DNA of 35,811 nucleotides. It comes from Welwitschia mirabilis (lineage: Eukaryota; Gnetophyta; Gnetopsida; Welwitschiales). Made by a program: the position numbers and the translations under genes. How positions within the stretch are numbered: position 1 is the stretch's first letter; every line of letters begins with the position of its first letter. This document shows, piece after piece, positions 1 through 11,649 of the stretch. Location of the stretch: NCBI GenBank assembly GCA_051453625.1, contig JBOZIK010000001.1:11133067-11168877 (forward strand), written 5' to 3'. A model generated the notes under the pieces. The model was given only the letters and a program-made list of their open reading frames with translations. It did not search any database and was not told the DNA's origin.

Positions 1-61
<61 letters not shown>

Positions 62-84
62 CATATATATACATATACATATAC

Positions 85-114
<30 letters not shown>
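1..114. repeat. Compound microsatellite (CT)n-(AT)n-(AC)n
   Basis: About 29 perfect CT units run from the first base to position 58. They pass into an AT/ACAT tract (59-103) and a short AC run that ends near 114. The left edge is the window edge, so the true length is unknown. No gene is attached to it. Confidence 0.95.
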
Positions 115-115
<1 letters not shown>

Positions 116-2847
116 AAAGTTAAAAGAAAACTTAAAAAATGTTTTAGTAGAGTGGATCAACAATTAAAGGATTAATGGAAAAATCCTTTGTCAATTTAAA
201 AAATGATACTAGATTAATTTACCCAAAGTCTACCTAGGCCATTATTTAAAATTTAAAAAAGGAAAATCTATAATTATTACATCAAAATCATATGATGGAG
301 GCTCTAATCAAAAAAAGAATGGTCTTTGGTTTTGAAGAATTAGAGTTCCCCAAAGTTTAGACTATTATCTACCAAATTATATGATTTTATAAATAGTTTT
401 CAAGAATAGCTTTAAAATATAAGACAAAAACCTTTAGGAGGCGGAACTAAGATCTGCTAATTTTTTGAAAGCTATTGCTAATAGTTACAGAGATTTAAAA
501 ATAATATAATAAAGAAAGAGTTAGTGTATCTGTGGATGAAACAAGAAATCAAATAAATACCATAGTCATTAGATTTAGTAAAATTATGGAAGAATGTAAA
601 GTAAATGTAAGCTTATTTGGAGTCTCTTGATAACATATATATTAGCTTAAGCTTCTTTGAGAAATAATTTTAATTAATATAAACATGATAAGAGGTACCT
701 TTGCTGATATTTTTGTAAAAGTTGAAACAAGTAATACTTTATTAGTTTTCCTTCTGGGCAAAGTTCTGAAAAAGGAATCAAGGAAAAAGCTACCTTGATA
801 CATGTCTCTAACCATCCTCTACATGGCCTCTAGTGACTAAGATAAAGAACCCTATTATGTTAAAAAAAAAAAAGAAACTCAAACTACAAGGTCTTCTTCT
901 AGAGGCAGATATAGAGGAAAAGGTGTAAAATCTCAGAAAGCTTCAAATCCTCAAGAAGAAAAATCAATAAATTTGGATGATTCTGCTTTCAAAGAGGAAT
1001 AAAGAAATAGAATGGAGTTGATAGAATAATAAATAAAATCAACCCCACCAGTAGAATAGTTGGAAGAACAAGAGTTCCTTGAGAAGCAAACCTTTATTTT
1101 CAAGAGAAGGATAAAGAAGTAAATGTACTTTATGCTTTGCATTGTGTTATGGGACTAACAAAAATTTGAGTTTAGGAAAAATTAATGAAATAAACTTATG
1201 TAAAAATAATTAATAAATTTTTAGATGTTTCACATTTTTGATAAGTGTGTTTTCTTATTATTAGATTAATAATTTATTTAATATGATTAGTAATATGATA
1301 TAATATAAGGATATATGTGAATATATGCAATGTATTATACACCAAAATATCCTTGAGTAGGTAAAAGAGGTGTCACTTGATAGGAAGATGTAAAGGAAAT
1401 AACAAAATGGTTGAAACATAGGATTACCACTCCCATGTAGCTACTTTTTAAGAGTAAGAAGAGGGATAACCTTGGAAAGGGGTCAAAGTACAAGGATAAA
1501 AGAAAAAGATGAAAGCAAAAAAAAAAAAAAAAAGATATTTAGTAGGAAGGGAAAACTAGTAATAGTAGAGGGGAACCTTAGCTAAGGATCTAAGAGAAGA
1601 GCTCTAGTGCATTCTGAAAAGAGTGACTAGCATCTCCACAGCTCTAGTATCATCTAAAAAGGGAAGCAGTTTTAATTTATATTTTACATAATCATAGTAC
1701 TAAATTTAGTTATAGCTAAAAACCTACCTCATGCTATGATAAATTACTACATTACTTATAAAAGTAGTGTTTTATTTCTTAGCTCTTGTATCTGCTGCTG
1801 ATAAATACTAGAATATAACAATACTTAGAAATAGTTGTTATCCAACATTATTTATAAATGATTCCATGTTACTTAACCCTCAATTTGTACTATATGTATA
1901 AAATATTTTTTATTCATGCTTCTAATCAAGTTAATTTTCATCCTAAGATGTTGGAGTGACTATTCTTAAGAGCTAATCTTGGCAACACGACTTAAACTAA
2001 ATTGGTTGGAGGCTTAACCACCTTATTTAGTTTTTTAATAACGTTTTATTAACTTTACTAATGATTTAGCTTATTTACAGCACATAACCAGTGTTTCTAG
2101 TATCTTTATTATATAAATTGTTGCTATTTTTATACTTTTATTTGCATAATAAGTCAAAGTCAATTACTCACCAATCACATCCACTAAGTATAATACATGT
2201 TATTTATTTTTTATTCATCTTATTTATATTATAATTATTTTTATTTTTATTATTTTAAGCTATTAAGATAATATTTAATATCAAAACACATAATGTTATT
2301 ACACTATGGAAAATGAAATCACTTTTATAAATACTAAAGCATAAACTATTATTACTTTATGTGAAATAGGCTTTGTACATTTTGACAAATAATATCTAGT
2401 ATTAAACTAAATCTATTTAATGAAAATAAGGCATTACAGTAAAAAATAGCATAATGGCACAACAATAATCCACAAGTAACATTAGGGTATGTGTTATATT
2501 TACACATCAAGGGTTAGTAATTTTCTCATTTAGGTTAGCGTCCTATCTAATTAATTATTAATGTTACTTTTTAAAGGTGGTTAATTTTTTACATTTACTA
2601 TAATCGTAACTTATTAATTAAATATATAGTTCAAAGAACTTTAATCCCCTCATTCAAGCTTAAAATATTATGGTTATTAAATCATACAAATAATCTAATT
2701 GATACTAATAATAATAAAAACTAGAAAGAAAATGTCCTTGAGAAAATTGGAGTGTAAAACCAAAAATAATCAACCTTAAATTAATATTTGGCTTGAAGGC
2801 CTCAAGTACTAGATATTCAATTTTCTAGTATACTTTATCTTTCTAAC
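115..2847. other. AT-rich DNA without an identifiable gene
   Basis: No frame is open for long on either strand. At 860-1000 an A-rich stretch reads on the plus strand as a basic, Ser/Arg/Gly-rich peptide (it contains RSSSRGRYRGKG), which could be the tail of a decayed gag, but no conserved domain was found around it. The 3' LTR of the minus-strand copia element that ends at 2848 should lie in about 2300-2840, but I could not set its limits because no matching second LTR was recognised. Confidence 0.5.
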
Positions 2848-3333
2848 TTAAGAAGGCCTAATGTTATTTATTCTTAGAAGATCTTTGAATTGTTTGAATT
2901 TAATTCTATCATATGGCTTCATCAGAGTCTGCAATCTAATTTTCTAATAAAAGGTGCTACATGTATATCATACCATTATGAACTAGTTTACATATTTTGT
3001 AAAATGTCATTACAAGGCACTTGAATTGAGTACTTAATTATTTATAATACAGATGATGGTTTAATTATTCACATATAAGTTCGTAACTTCTTTATGCAGA
3101 ATATTTAAAATATCTAATATTTTCCTTATCTAGATCATCTACTTAATTTTTTGAAATGTTACTGTATACTCTTATTTAGCTAGTAACTCTATTATTATCT
3201 TTTATCACTTTAATCTCTAACAGATTAATTAAAATCACAAAAATGTCAGGTATCTTGCTACATATTACCTTATGTTTAGACAACACTAAGGTCTAAGTTT
3301 AAGAAAGAACTAAGATTGAAGTTATCACCCCAC
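2848..3333 (-). pseudogene. Copia RNase H and pol C-terminus (fragment)
   Basis: This is the downstream half of the split copia pol gene. RNase H copies the element's RNA-DNA hybrid during reverse transcription. Reading down the minus strand from the gypsy junction, short in-frame matches occur in the family order: GDNFNL just after the junction, an EY-type motif (EYTVT) where copia has its AEAEY block, IRKIL and EVTNLYVNN before the second catalytic region, KLVHNGMIYM in the last helix, then IADS and IKFKQFKDLLRINNIRPS before the stop at 2848-2850. Several frame changes and many stops break it. The final Asp-Ser-Asp-Trp block reads Asn-Leu-Asp-Leu, consistent with base substitution. Sequence composition is the same AT-rich background as around it. 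I am fairly sure of the family because the motif order and spacing agree over about 480 bp. Confidence 0.75.
3329..3333. repeat. Probable target-site duplication, left copy
   Basis: CCCAC lies just before the gypsy 5' LTR and matches CCCAT (15172-15176) after the 3' LTR at four of five bases. Five bases is the usual duplication size for gypsy integration. Using this pair restores the copia reading frame across the insertion, which supports it. If the LTR instead starts at the TG at 3337, the flanks do not match. Confidence 0.55.
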
Positions 3334-3577
3334 TATTGCGAGTCCAATCGATGATATTTAACATTATGTTTAGAGTATGTTTCAAGCATATTTAATAGGT
3401 TTCCAAGATATACATGAAAAATTTGAAGCTCAATCAACATGATCACATAGACACCAAATTCAAAGATAATGAATCCTTTTTTGGACATATTTCACACTTT
3501 CTAACTTTTCCAGAGCATCATGAATCCAGTGCAGAATGATGGATGATGATCAAAAGGCAAGAGGATGAAGAAAAGGC

Positions 3578-4187
3578 TATCATCCATGCCATAATCTAGA
3601 TGAAATTTAAGCAGACGATCAACAAAATCAACAAACAGAGAAACCAAGTTTCTGTTGATAGTCATTTACCATGTTATCTGAATGACTTTCTAGAGGAAGA
3701 TATCCATTGGAGCACCCAAATCACATTCTGAAGATTTACGAGGAAGATAATAGAGTATACCATCAAATTTAAATTCTTGAAAATATACAAGGATGTGTTA
3801 ATTAACTCAAAATGCATGTTCAAATTCAAAATAATGTCAATCTTAATCAATGTACTTGCAAAATATAAAAGAAGACTAATTCTAGTAAGAAAAAGATTCA
3901 TATGCCAAGAGTGAAACCAATTATAACATAAGTAATCAAAATAAAACTAAAGATCATTTATCATTCACTTAGTCATCTGAAGGATACTTAAGATGGCTAA
4001 CAAGATCAAAAGAGATAGAATTTATAATTTTACTACTGATAGTTGTCCACTTAGACATTTGGATGGCACTCAGGATGACACCTCATCTATGAAACTCAAT
4101 CATCATCAAGAAGGTACGACAAGGACAAGAAGCCATTAGAAAAAGAGGGACAAAAACCTCATTCACCATATCATTCAGATGATACCG
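3578..4187 (+). other. Five copies of a short inverted-repeat motif in the 5' LTR
   Basis: Related blocks of 27-30 bp occur at 3578-3604, 3661-3687, 3961-3988, 4042-4070 and 4160-4187. Each has a CATCCACC-like arm followed by a partly palindromic GTCRTCYGRAYGAY core. The same five occur at matching places in the 3' LTR, where they are better preserved. They lie in the left part of the LTR, where U3 enhancers sit. Confidence 0.6.
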
Positions 4188-4652
4188 AACCAGATGACAG
4201 CTATAAAGAATACAAAATGAACTCCATTAGTTATGAAATCATTGTTATGATCATCTCTGGTCTGTTATAACTCTTTAACGATCCTAATGGTCATCCCAAA
4301 TTCATAAATACCCTACTAAGATCCCTCATTTTTCATTATTATTGTATCAATTAACTTTATGACAATTTAAGGATTATTTGAGTAAGGGATCCTTCCTAGT
4401 TGCAGATAAGGATGTTTCTTGGTATTGGGTTGTGTCTCCTTCATTAAGGAGTTCTTACTTTATAAAAGGGTATGAACATTTTAATTGATAAAGTTACTGA
4501 TTTAAGTGTTATTGTCAAATTACTTTTTGATATTTCTTATAGTTTATGTTAATTACATTTAAGTGATAGATATTTGTAATTGACATAGATTATGAGGGTC
4601 AACTTAGGCGATAACAAGTTTATGCACTTGGTTAAGATTTTTGCATAAAGAT

Positions 4653-5033
4653 AAGTCATTATTACTTCCTCTATGTCTAACTGTCAAAAAGGTAATAAAA
4701 ATTGATGAGGACTAGGAGGAACAGAACTAGTTATGTAATAAAATGATTTCATTAACACAAACAACATTTTTTAACAAAATTAAAATTCATAAGCAAATTC
4801 ACTTCAAGGCTTTCCCTATGTATCTTATTTAGAATTAAAATTAACTTTGTATTAACCAATATTTAGTATAAGAGACTTAATGTTGTGTTATACTTGAATA
4901 ACAGAGCTGATGAGACATTAAGCCTATAGTATTCCATGGAACAAACTTGTAGTAACCATAATGCAAATACAATTTTTAAATGCAAAGTAATAAGAAATAA
5001 GAATCATTCAAATCTTGTTGAAGTAAAATTAGG
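4653..5033. mobile_element. 381-bp insertion in the 5' LTR only
   Basis: The two LTRs match on both sides (GCATAAAGAT then TTGCATCCATT here; GCATTTAGAT then TTGCATCCATC in the 3' LTR), but the 381 bp between are missing in the 3' LTR. No clear terminal inverted repeat or poly(A) is visible. It could be a small non-autonomous element or a deletion from the 3' LTR. Confidence 0.6.
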
Positions 5034-5298
5034 TTGCATCCATTATTACATCTTGCATTCATTGCTTCATTGCATTTTAGTTCTGAAGTTAGATTAGGAA
5101 ATCAATTCTGTTTTGTTCTTTTTTATTCAAGCAACCTTCTAACTTCCTCATTAGAATTCCTCTCTAAAGTATGACATTTAGGTTACCTCCCATATATCAA
5201 TGTGTTTTGTGTGAGTTTATTAAGATTTGTAGGTATCAAAGATAAAAAATTCATTAGAATAAAATACAAGATTGATCACATGATTTACACATCAACAA

Positions 5299-5318
5299 AT
5301 TGGGGTTATTGCTAAGCA
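5299..5318 (+). other. Decayed primer-binding site (tRNA-Asp type)
   Basis: Directly after the LTR lies AATTGGGGTTATTGC followed by TAAGCAGG. It fits the Tat/Athila primer site TGGCGCCGTTGCCGGGGA, which is complementary to the 3' end of plant tRNA-Asp. Most differences are C-to-T or G-to-A, as expected for decay of methylated DNA. Confidence 0.65.
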
Positions 5319-5659
5319 GGAATTCAAGGAAGTCTAAAAGGTTGATTTTCACTATTTAAGTAAGCAATTTAATTTTAAGATGTTTACTTGTGTAGTATTT
5401 ATATATAATTTTTATTCTTCTTAGGTTAGTTTGCACTTTTACTTTCTTAGTTAGATTACTTTTCCAAGTTTTAGTAGTTTTACTTTTGGATATTACCATC
5501 ATTTTTCATAAACTTGATCTACACTTCGTGCTACATCCTTTGTTAGTATAGCCTTGTTCTTACACTTCATGTGATCTAGAAGGGAGTTTTCCACTTGGAT
5601 GTAAAAAAATGTAAAGTAATGATTACCTAGAAAAAGCCTCAGGGGAAAAAGTAATCTGT

Positions 5660-6640
5660 TAGCCAAAAAATTAAAGAAGTATTAACGAACCTTAATTCAA
5701 TAACTCAAGATAAAAAAGTTTCATTTCAATCTAGAATAGAGGAAGATGATTTTTTTGCTTTTCAAATTTCTGAAACTAATTTAAATATTTCTAAAATTAA
5801 TTTCTTTAAACCATTTTCCTCTTCAAATCCCATCTTTCAAGCATTTGTTTTCTTTAAACCTACAAAAATATCTACCTCTGCTTCTATTCCTACTTCTACT
5901 TTAACTCTCAAGGAACTTATAGCTCAAAGAAAAATAGAGATCCAAAACCCCTTTGATCTACCAAATGAAGATGATGTAGAACTCAAAAACTTACAAAACT
6001 ACCCTTCCTTCTTAGGAGAAGATAAAGAAGACCCCTTTCAACACTTAGCAAAAATAGAATAATTCATTCTTACTTCAGAAAATGGGAAAAAGAAGATAAA
6101 TGATAAAACTTACATGATTATTTTTCCTTTAATCCTTAGAGGTAAAGCTAAAAATTATTGAAAACTATTTCACCTAAAAGCCTTAAGACTTAGAGTCAAG
6201 TTCAAGATGCATTCATAAAAAGATGCATGAGTGAAGCAACCATGAGGAAAAGAAAAAAAGAGATCACCAACTTTGCACAACAACCTCATAAGGATTATGC
6301 TATAACTTATGAAAGATTTTTAATTGATACCTCATTTAATCTTGTAGATGAATTTTCAAGAGTAGAACTTGTTAACTACTTCTATAGTAAACTAAAGAGT
6401 AAAACTAAATAACTAGTAGATTTTGCATTAAATTTAGTGAACTTAACTTTGGAGGATGCTTGGAAAATTTTGGAAGGATTAGTGGAAATTAGTCAAACAC
6501 AGCCTAAAGCAATCATTAAAAAAAATAGAACTATAAGGCACATGTTAAAAGACATTAAGAAAGTACAAAATGAAGAGTAAACTAGCCCTAGAAACCTAGT
6601 TCAAGATTTACTAACATATTAAAAAATTACACCAAGGACT
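5660..6640 (+). pseudogene. Gypsy gag (capsid) remnant
   Basis: Gag forms the virus-like particle of the element. The plus-strand frame reads through an acidic, Ser/Phe-rich N-terminal part (5670-5990), then YPSFLGEDKEDPFQHL (about 6000-6050), the usual start of the retrotransposon gag core domain. A middle part with LRGKAKNY follows, then, after one frameshift near 6190, AFIKRCMSEATMRKRKKEI and YERF with the helical end of the capsid domain (6200-6410). Further sense sequence continues to a stop near 6580. There are at least three in-frame stops and one frameshift. The order and spacing of these blocks match the plant gypsy gag core. The best-preserved open piece is 6227-6412. No zinc knuckle is legible. 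Confidence 0.8.
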
Positions 6641-6824
6641 TAGATGATGCTAAAATAGTAAATCAACAACCTCAACTGTCAATACCTTATTCTTCTTCTT
6701 ATGAAATATATGAAGACAACTCCCATTACACCAAATATTGCTCTGCTTTTCCAATATGTAGATAAATAATTTATCAAAAATCATGTGCATTCAATCGAAG
6801 ATCTAATACTTCAAAAAACAATCA

Positions 6825-7257
6825 GTAATTTCAACCATAAAATATGAGATACAACCAGCCTTTAGACCCTATTTTCATAACAGATATAAAAGCAACAATT
6901 TTCATCCTAATAACTTTCAGCTAAATAGCTTTCATTCTAATAATTTTTAGCCTCATAACTTTCAACCCAACTCCCTTAGATATTTAATGAAAGAAATGAA
7001 AAATATGTAATAAAATACCAATAAAAATTTAGAAAATATGATTGGGATCTTTTAATAAACCATCTTAGGAAACCAAAGACTCAAGGATTCCTTGCAATCC
7101 AAACCCTTCCCAACCCCAATGATGTTAAACACAATTGGAAGATAGTGACAAGAAGTTGACATGGTATGACTTCCAATGAAGCAACCTCCACTTCTCATAA
7201 CTAGGAAGATCTAGACCATGATGATAACATAGAAATTATTTATCAACATATCTTTCT
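6825..7257 (+). repeat. Asn/Pro-rich gag tail, first copy of a ~430-bp duplication
   Basis: Around 6890-6975 the sequence repeats an 18-bp-like unit that encodes NNF followed by Gln/His-Pro or similar (TTTCATCCTAATAACTTTCA and variants). The block from here to the gap is closely related to 7358-7850, in the same order (repeat units, a TTAGGAAACCAAAGACTC-like block, an AAGATCTAGACCATGATGAT-like block). The copies differ at many sites, so they are not simple contig overlap. Confidence 0.7.
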
Positions 7258-7357
7258 NNNNNNNNNNNNNNNNNNNNNNNNNNNNNNNNNNNNNNNNNNN
7301 NNNNNNNNNNNNNNNNNNNNNNNNNNNNNNNNNNNNNNNNNNNNNNNNNNNNNNNNN
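7258..7357. other. Assembly gap (100 N)
   Basis: Exactly 100 Ns, the usual placeholder for unknown distance. It falls between the two copies of the gag-tail duplication, so the copies may have been placed side by side by the scaffolder. Confidence 0.95.
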
Positions 7358-7850
7358 AACCCCATACCTTTATCATTAATTAACAATTTCAATAGCAAAA
7401 TATGGAATCAGTTTTTAGATCCTTTTTTGATAATAGATATAGGAGAAATAACTTTAAATCTAATAATTTTTAGTTCAAAATTTTCAACCCAACAAGTTTC
7501 AACCTAATAATTTATAGTCTAATAATTTTCAATCCAAAAAATTTTACTCCAATAATTTTTATCCCAATAACTTTCAATCTTACAACTCTTCTAAGGATTA
7601 TTTCCTTAGAGTCCTTCAAAAAAAAAAAGGAGAAAACCTTATAGGTATATTTTAACAAAACATGCTAGGAAATCAAAGACCTAATTCTTCCTTATAACTC
7701 AAACCATTCTAATTCAAAATGATATTAAAAATAATTAAAAGATAGTATTAAAAAGTAGACAACTCCCAATGAAAAAGCCCCACTTCTTACAATCAAAAAG
7801 ATCTAAACCATCATGATGACATAGAAGTTCTTGATCAACCTAGCCTTTCT
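7358..7850 (+). repeat. Asn/Pro-rich gag tail, second copy
   Basis: Related to 6825-7257. The repeat units (TTTCAACCTAATAATTT-like, 7470-7580) are more numerous here than in the first copy. The following blocks match the first copy to the point where that one runs into the gap, then continue with sequence (7850-8090) leading to protease. Confidence 0.7.
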
Positions 7851-8149
7851 TTATCTCATAAAGAAAAATCCAATCATAGCATAACCAATGAGAACATGAG
7901 AAATAAACCAACTCCTTCTTGGTTAGAAAGACTAAAGAGTAATCCCACCTATTATGATTACCTTAAGGCAAGTATGCAAGATGTGAGTATCAACCTATCT
8001 TTCTAGAAAATACTGTAAGATAATCATAGATACAACAAAGTCTAAAAGGATTTAGTCAAGAGAAAATAGAAAAAAACCATACCAAGTAGGGTGTTCATTG
8101 CTAATCCCTTTCTAATTTACTAGCATAAAAATATCCAAAATTCAAAGAT

Positions 8150-8560
8150 GAAGGGGGTGCATAGTTAGTGTTATCTTAGCAAGAAGTAAAAAAGTTAAGA
8201 AAGCATTAATAGACATAGGAGCTAATATCAACATTATATCATTTCACATCTACAAAACATTTGGACTAGAAAATAAGATTAAATCAATAAAAATTGTGTT
8301 GGAACCAGTTGATGCAACACTTAGAAAACCAATTTAAGTCATCAAAGATCTAGTCATATAAATTGAAGAGGCCTTTTACAATAAATATGTGGTTATTATT
8401 AATGTAGAACATAAGAAAGAATTCCATTACTCTTAGAAAGAGATTTTTATGCAACAGCCTATTGCATTATTGACACACAAACAAGAATGATGGAATGTCA
8501 AGTAGGAAATAAGAAATTCATTATTAGAGTCTTTGATGTGGATGAAAGAGATATGGGAGA
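8150..8560 (+). pseudogene. Gypsy aspartic protease remnant
   Basis: The protease cuts the Gag-Pol polyprotein. The plus-strand frame reads KKALIDIGANINIISFHIYK from about 8199. The catalytic triplet is DIG (8212-8220) instead of the usual D-T/S-G, and the following hydrophobic NIISF strand fits the family. After it come a GL.NK segment, an LRKPI motif before a stop near 8335, and a VVIINVE strand. The element's flap and second half are broken by stops near 8335, 8362 and by a frame change near 8430. It lies between gag and reverse transcriptase as expected. Confidence 0.72.
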
Positions 8561-9014
8561 AAATTTTAATCTTAAACAACAAATAAACCCATAATGCTTA
8601 TCCAACATCATCCTTTATAAGAAAGCATTCTCACTTTACATAACCCCACTTTATTCAATGATCTTGAAGAATGTGAAGAAATCTTAAGAAGCCTTAATTC
8701 CTCGAATTCATGTAATTAATAATTACCTCTTAAGTAATAACTTGAATGAGAAAATAAATGAAAACTTTAAAAACAATATAAAACCTTCTATGTCAAGATA
8801 GGATTTTAACAATAATAATGGATAATTTTGATTTAGAACCTAAAAGAACTACCAAATGGACTGAAATACATCTTTTTCAATAATGACCTTCAGAAACACT
8901 TTATCATTAATGCATGTCTTCATCCTTTCTCAAGAAGAATCATTACTTCAACTTCTCAAATCCAAAACACATTATTTTACTTAGACTCATAAGGATATTT
9001 TAGTCATTCCTTCT

Positions 9015-10310
9015 TCCATTGTTCAACATAAAGTTTATCTGGAAGATAATGTTAAGCCCACTAGCTAACCATAAAGGAGATTTAACCCTACTCTTAAGCA
9101 AGTAGTAAAGGAATAAAACATCATATTTATAGACATAGAAATCATTTATGCCATTTATGATAGTGAATGGATTAGATCTATTACAATAGCACCAAAAAAA
9201 GATAGAAAGTGATGAGTTTTCATTAATTTTATAAAGGTTAATGATGTCATCCAAAAAAACTATTATCCCTTACCATTTCTAGATCAAATTATTGATAGGA
9301 TTTAAGGCCATTCATATTATTGAATTCTTGATGAATATAGTGGTTACAATCAAGTACGCATAGCCAATAAAAATCAAGTCAAGACAACTTTCACCTCTCT
9401 TTTTGACACATTTTCCTTTAGAAGAATGTCCTTTAGTTTATGTCATGCATCCAAAACCTTTTATAGTGCTATGATTGGTATATTTTTAGATATGATTAAG
9501 GAATCAATAAAAATCTTCATAAATGAGTTTTTAATTTTTGGAGATTCTTTTCAGTAAACTTTAGAAAGATTAGAAAAAGTCCTTAACTGATGCATAAAAA
9601 ATGGCCTTCATTTGAGTTAGGAAGGGGATGGGATATTCTTAGGTCATCATATTTTTAGCAATGGTATTCAAATGGATCTTACTAAAATAGACATCATTAG
9701 AAACCTTCCTCCTCCAACCAATGTAAAACAAGTCAGCCTTTTCTTGATCATGCTGGTTTTTATTAAAGATTCATTAAAGATCATGTTAACTTGTAAACCT
9801 ATTCATTCTCTCTTAGAAAAAGATATCGAATTTTCTTGGAATAAGTCTTGTCAACATGCCTTTGAAAATATTAAAGACAAAATCACTTAAACACCAATTA
9901 TACGAGGACATGATTGGAATAAAGATTTTGAACTTGTATGAGATGTAAGCAATATCGCTGCAGGAGATGCGTTAGGATAAAAACATCAAAAAGATTACAA
10001 TGTTATTTGTTATATCAATCAAATCCTTTCAAGAGCTCAAATTAATTATACCACTACTGAAAAATAAATGATTGCCATCATCTTTTATCTTAATAAACTT
10101 TGATACTATCTTCTTGGTTTTTAACTAATGTCTATATTAATCACACTACCATTTGATATCTCATGACCAAGAAGGATTCTTATGGAAGACTTATTAGATG
10201 GATATTATTAATGTAAGAATTTAACCTAACCATCATTGATAAAGAAGGGAAACATAATTGTACTACTAATCATTTATCTAGAATCCCTCATGAAAAACAT
10301 CCCTTACATT
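9015..10310 (+). pseudogene. Gypsy reverse transcriptase and RNase H remnant
   Basis: These domains make and process the element's cDNA. In order: the PTS.P.RRFNPTLKQVVKE entry motif (about 9055-9115), IYAIYDSEWIRS (9150), VFINFIKVND (9215), YYPLPFLDQIIDRI (9262), YSGYNQV (9335), KTTFTSLFDTFSFRRMSF (9382), the active-site box reading FINEF at 9516-9530, then GHHIFSNGIQMD (9643), and the thumb/connection NLPPP and PIHSLLEKDIEFSW (9700-9840). RNase H starts near 9890 with DVSN at 9942, then ICYINQILSRAQINYTTTEK. The active-site pair of Asp is replaced by Asn-Glu, so the enzyme would be inactive. At least eight stops are present. Identification is secure from motif order. Confidence 0.9.
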
Positions 10311-10439
10311 TTTCTCTGTACCTTTCTATCTAAGATAATTTTCCAAATGAACAAATCTTCGCCATTATACATTTTTATTCCATCTGATCTAAACATCCTA
10401 CCCCTTGATATGTTGATATTGTTAACTATTTTGTTACTC

Positions 10440-11640
10440 TGAAAACCCCTAAACATTGGACTTACAATCAGAGAAAAACTTTTCTTCATAGAATAGGAGA
10501 TAAGTGGCATGAACCTTATCTTTACTAAAGATGTAAAAGTCAAATCATGCACAAATGTGTGCTAGACTAGAAGTAATATGATATCCTTACTCTTTGTCAT
10601 CATAAAGTATGTGGAGGTTATTTTAATGGCCAAAAGACTTCTATGAAAATCTTTCATGCAAACTTCTATTAGCCTATCCTCTTCAAAGATTTATTTAACT
10701 TTAAAGAAAATATTATGCTTGTAAATGTTTTGGTAGTATTTCCAGATCTTAAGACATGCCTCTCCAACCTATCTTAGAGTGTTATCCTTTTGATTATTGG
10801 GGCATAGATTTCATAGACCCTCTTACACCATCTTCTTATAATAAAAATGACATCCTAGTGGCCATGGCTTATCTGACCAAATGGGTAAAAGTCATTCCTA
10901 TAATCATAAATGATATCAAAACAATGTGTTCTTTTCTTAGATCTAATATTTTCCATGGATATAACTTTCTTAGAATCTTGATTAGTGACAAAGGCACTCA
11001 CTTTATAAATAAGATTCTTAGAAAACTTATCCTCTCTATTAGAATTAAGCATAGAATAGTAAATGCTTATCATCTTCAAACTAATGGTACTTTGATCTTA
11101 TTGTACTACTTATCATCACTTGGTTTTTTTCCTTATGAACTTGTGTATGGTAAAGCCTTTGTTCTTCCCATTGATGTGTGCTATAATTCTTATAAAACCA
11201 TCCATCAACTTAATGTTATAGATTTTTATGATAATATACAGCATACACTAGTCCAACTTCAACATCTTGATGAGAAACACAATCATGCTATTCATAAACA
11301 ACTCATCAAAAACCTTAAGAAAAATTTTACCATGACAAAAAGCTTATCTCTACATCTTTTCAACTAATTAGTTGGTTCTATTATTTAATACTTAACTACA
11401 TATTATTCATGATAAATTGGCTTTTAAATGTCTAGGTCGTTAATGAATAGAGGAAGTACATATTAATGACATTATTGAGATTTTTAATTTAAACACTCAT
11501 GAAATGTTCAAAGGAAATGGACAATGGTTGAAGTTATATAAATCACCTGATGATTGTCATTATACCATGGATATGATTGAAGAAATTGAATTAAATGATC
11601 CCCTTACTCAAGAGAAACATCTTTGCTTTACCATTATCTA
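10440..11640 (+). pseudogene. Gypsy integrase remnant, catalytic Glu region deleted
   Basis: Integrase inserts the cDNA. The zinc-binding part is seen as DILTLCHHKVCGGYFNGQ (about 10580-10634) and a more decayed Cys pair near 10720-10760. The core (open from 10756 to 11367) has YWGIDF with the first Asp (10795-10812), LVAMAYLTKWVKVIP (10855), ISDKGTHF with the second Asp (10981-11004), and YHLQTNG (11068-11088). Directly after QTNG the sequence jumps to FFPYELVYGKAFVLPIDV, which in the family lies about 60 residues further on. The third catalytic residue (Glu) is therefore deleted. A C-terminal piece with GNGQWLKLY and an acidic Asp/Glu tail follows at about 11510-11640. This tail is typical of Tat/Athila elements. 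Confidence 0.88.
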
Positions 11641-11649
11641 AATAGTTTC

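Larger units (their letters stand above)
3334..5297 (+). repeat. Gypsy 5' LTR
   Basis: Aligns with 12999-15171: for example the block around 3480-3600 matches 13140-13260, 4520-4640 matches 14800-14900, and 5040-5297 matches 14910-15171. It ends in ATCAACA and is followed at once by the primer-binding site. The start is either 3334 (TATTG, supported by the target duplication) or 3337 (TG). It is about 1.58 kb long once a 381-bp insertion at 4653-5033, absent from the other LTR, is removed. Confidence 0.88.

Noticed and set aside
115-1140. Plus-strand gag of another element
   Set aside because: Only a basic Arg/Gly/Ser-rich piece is visible; no capsid, zinc knuckle or pol domain follows.
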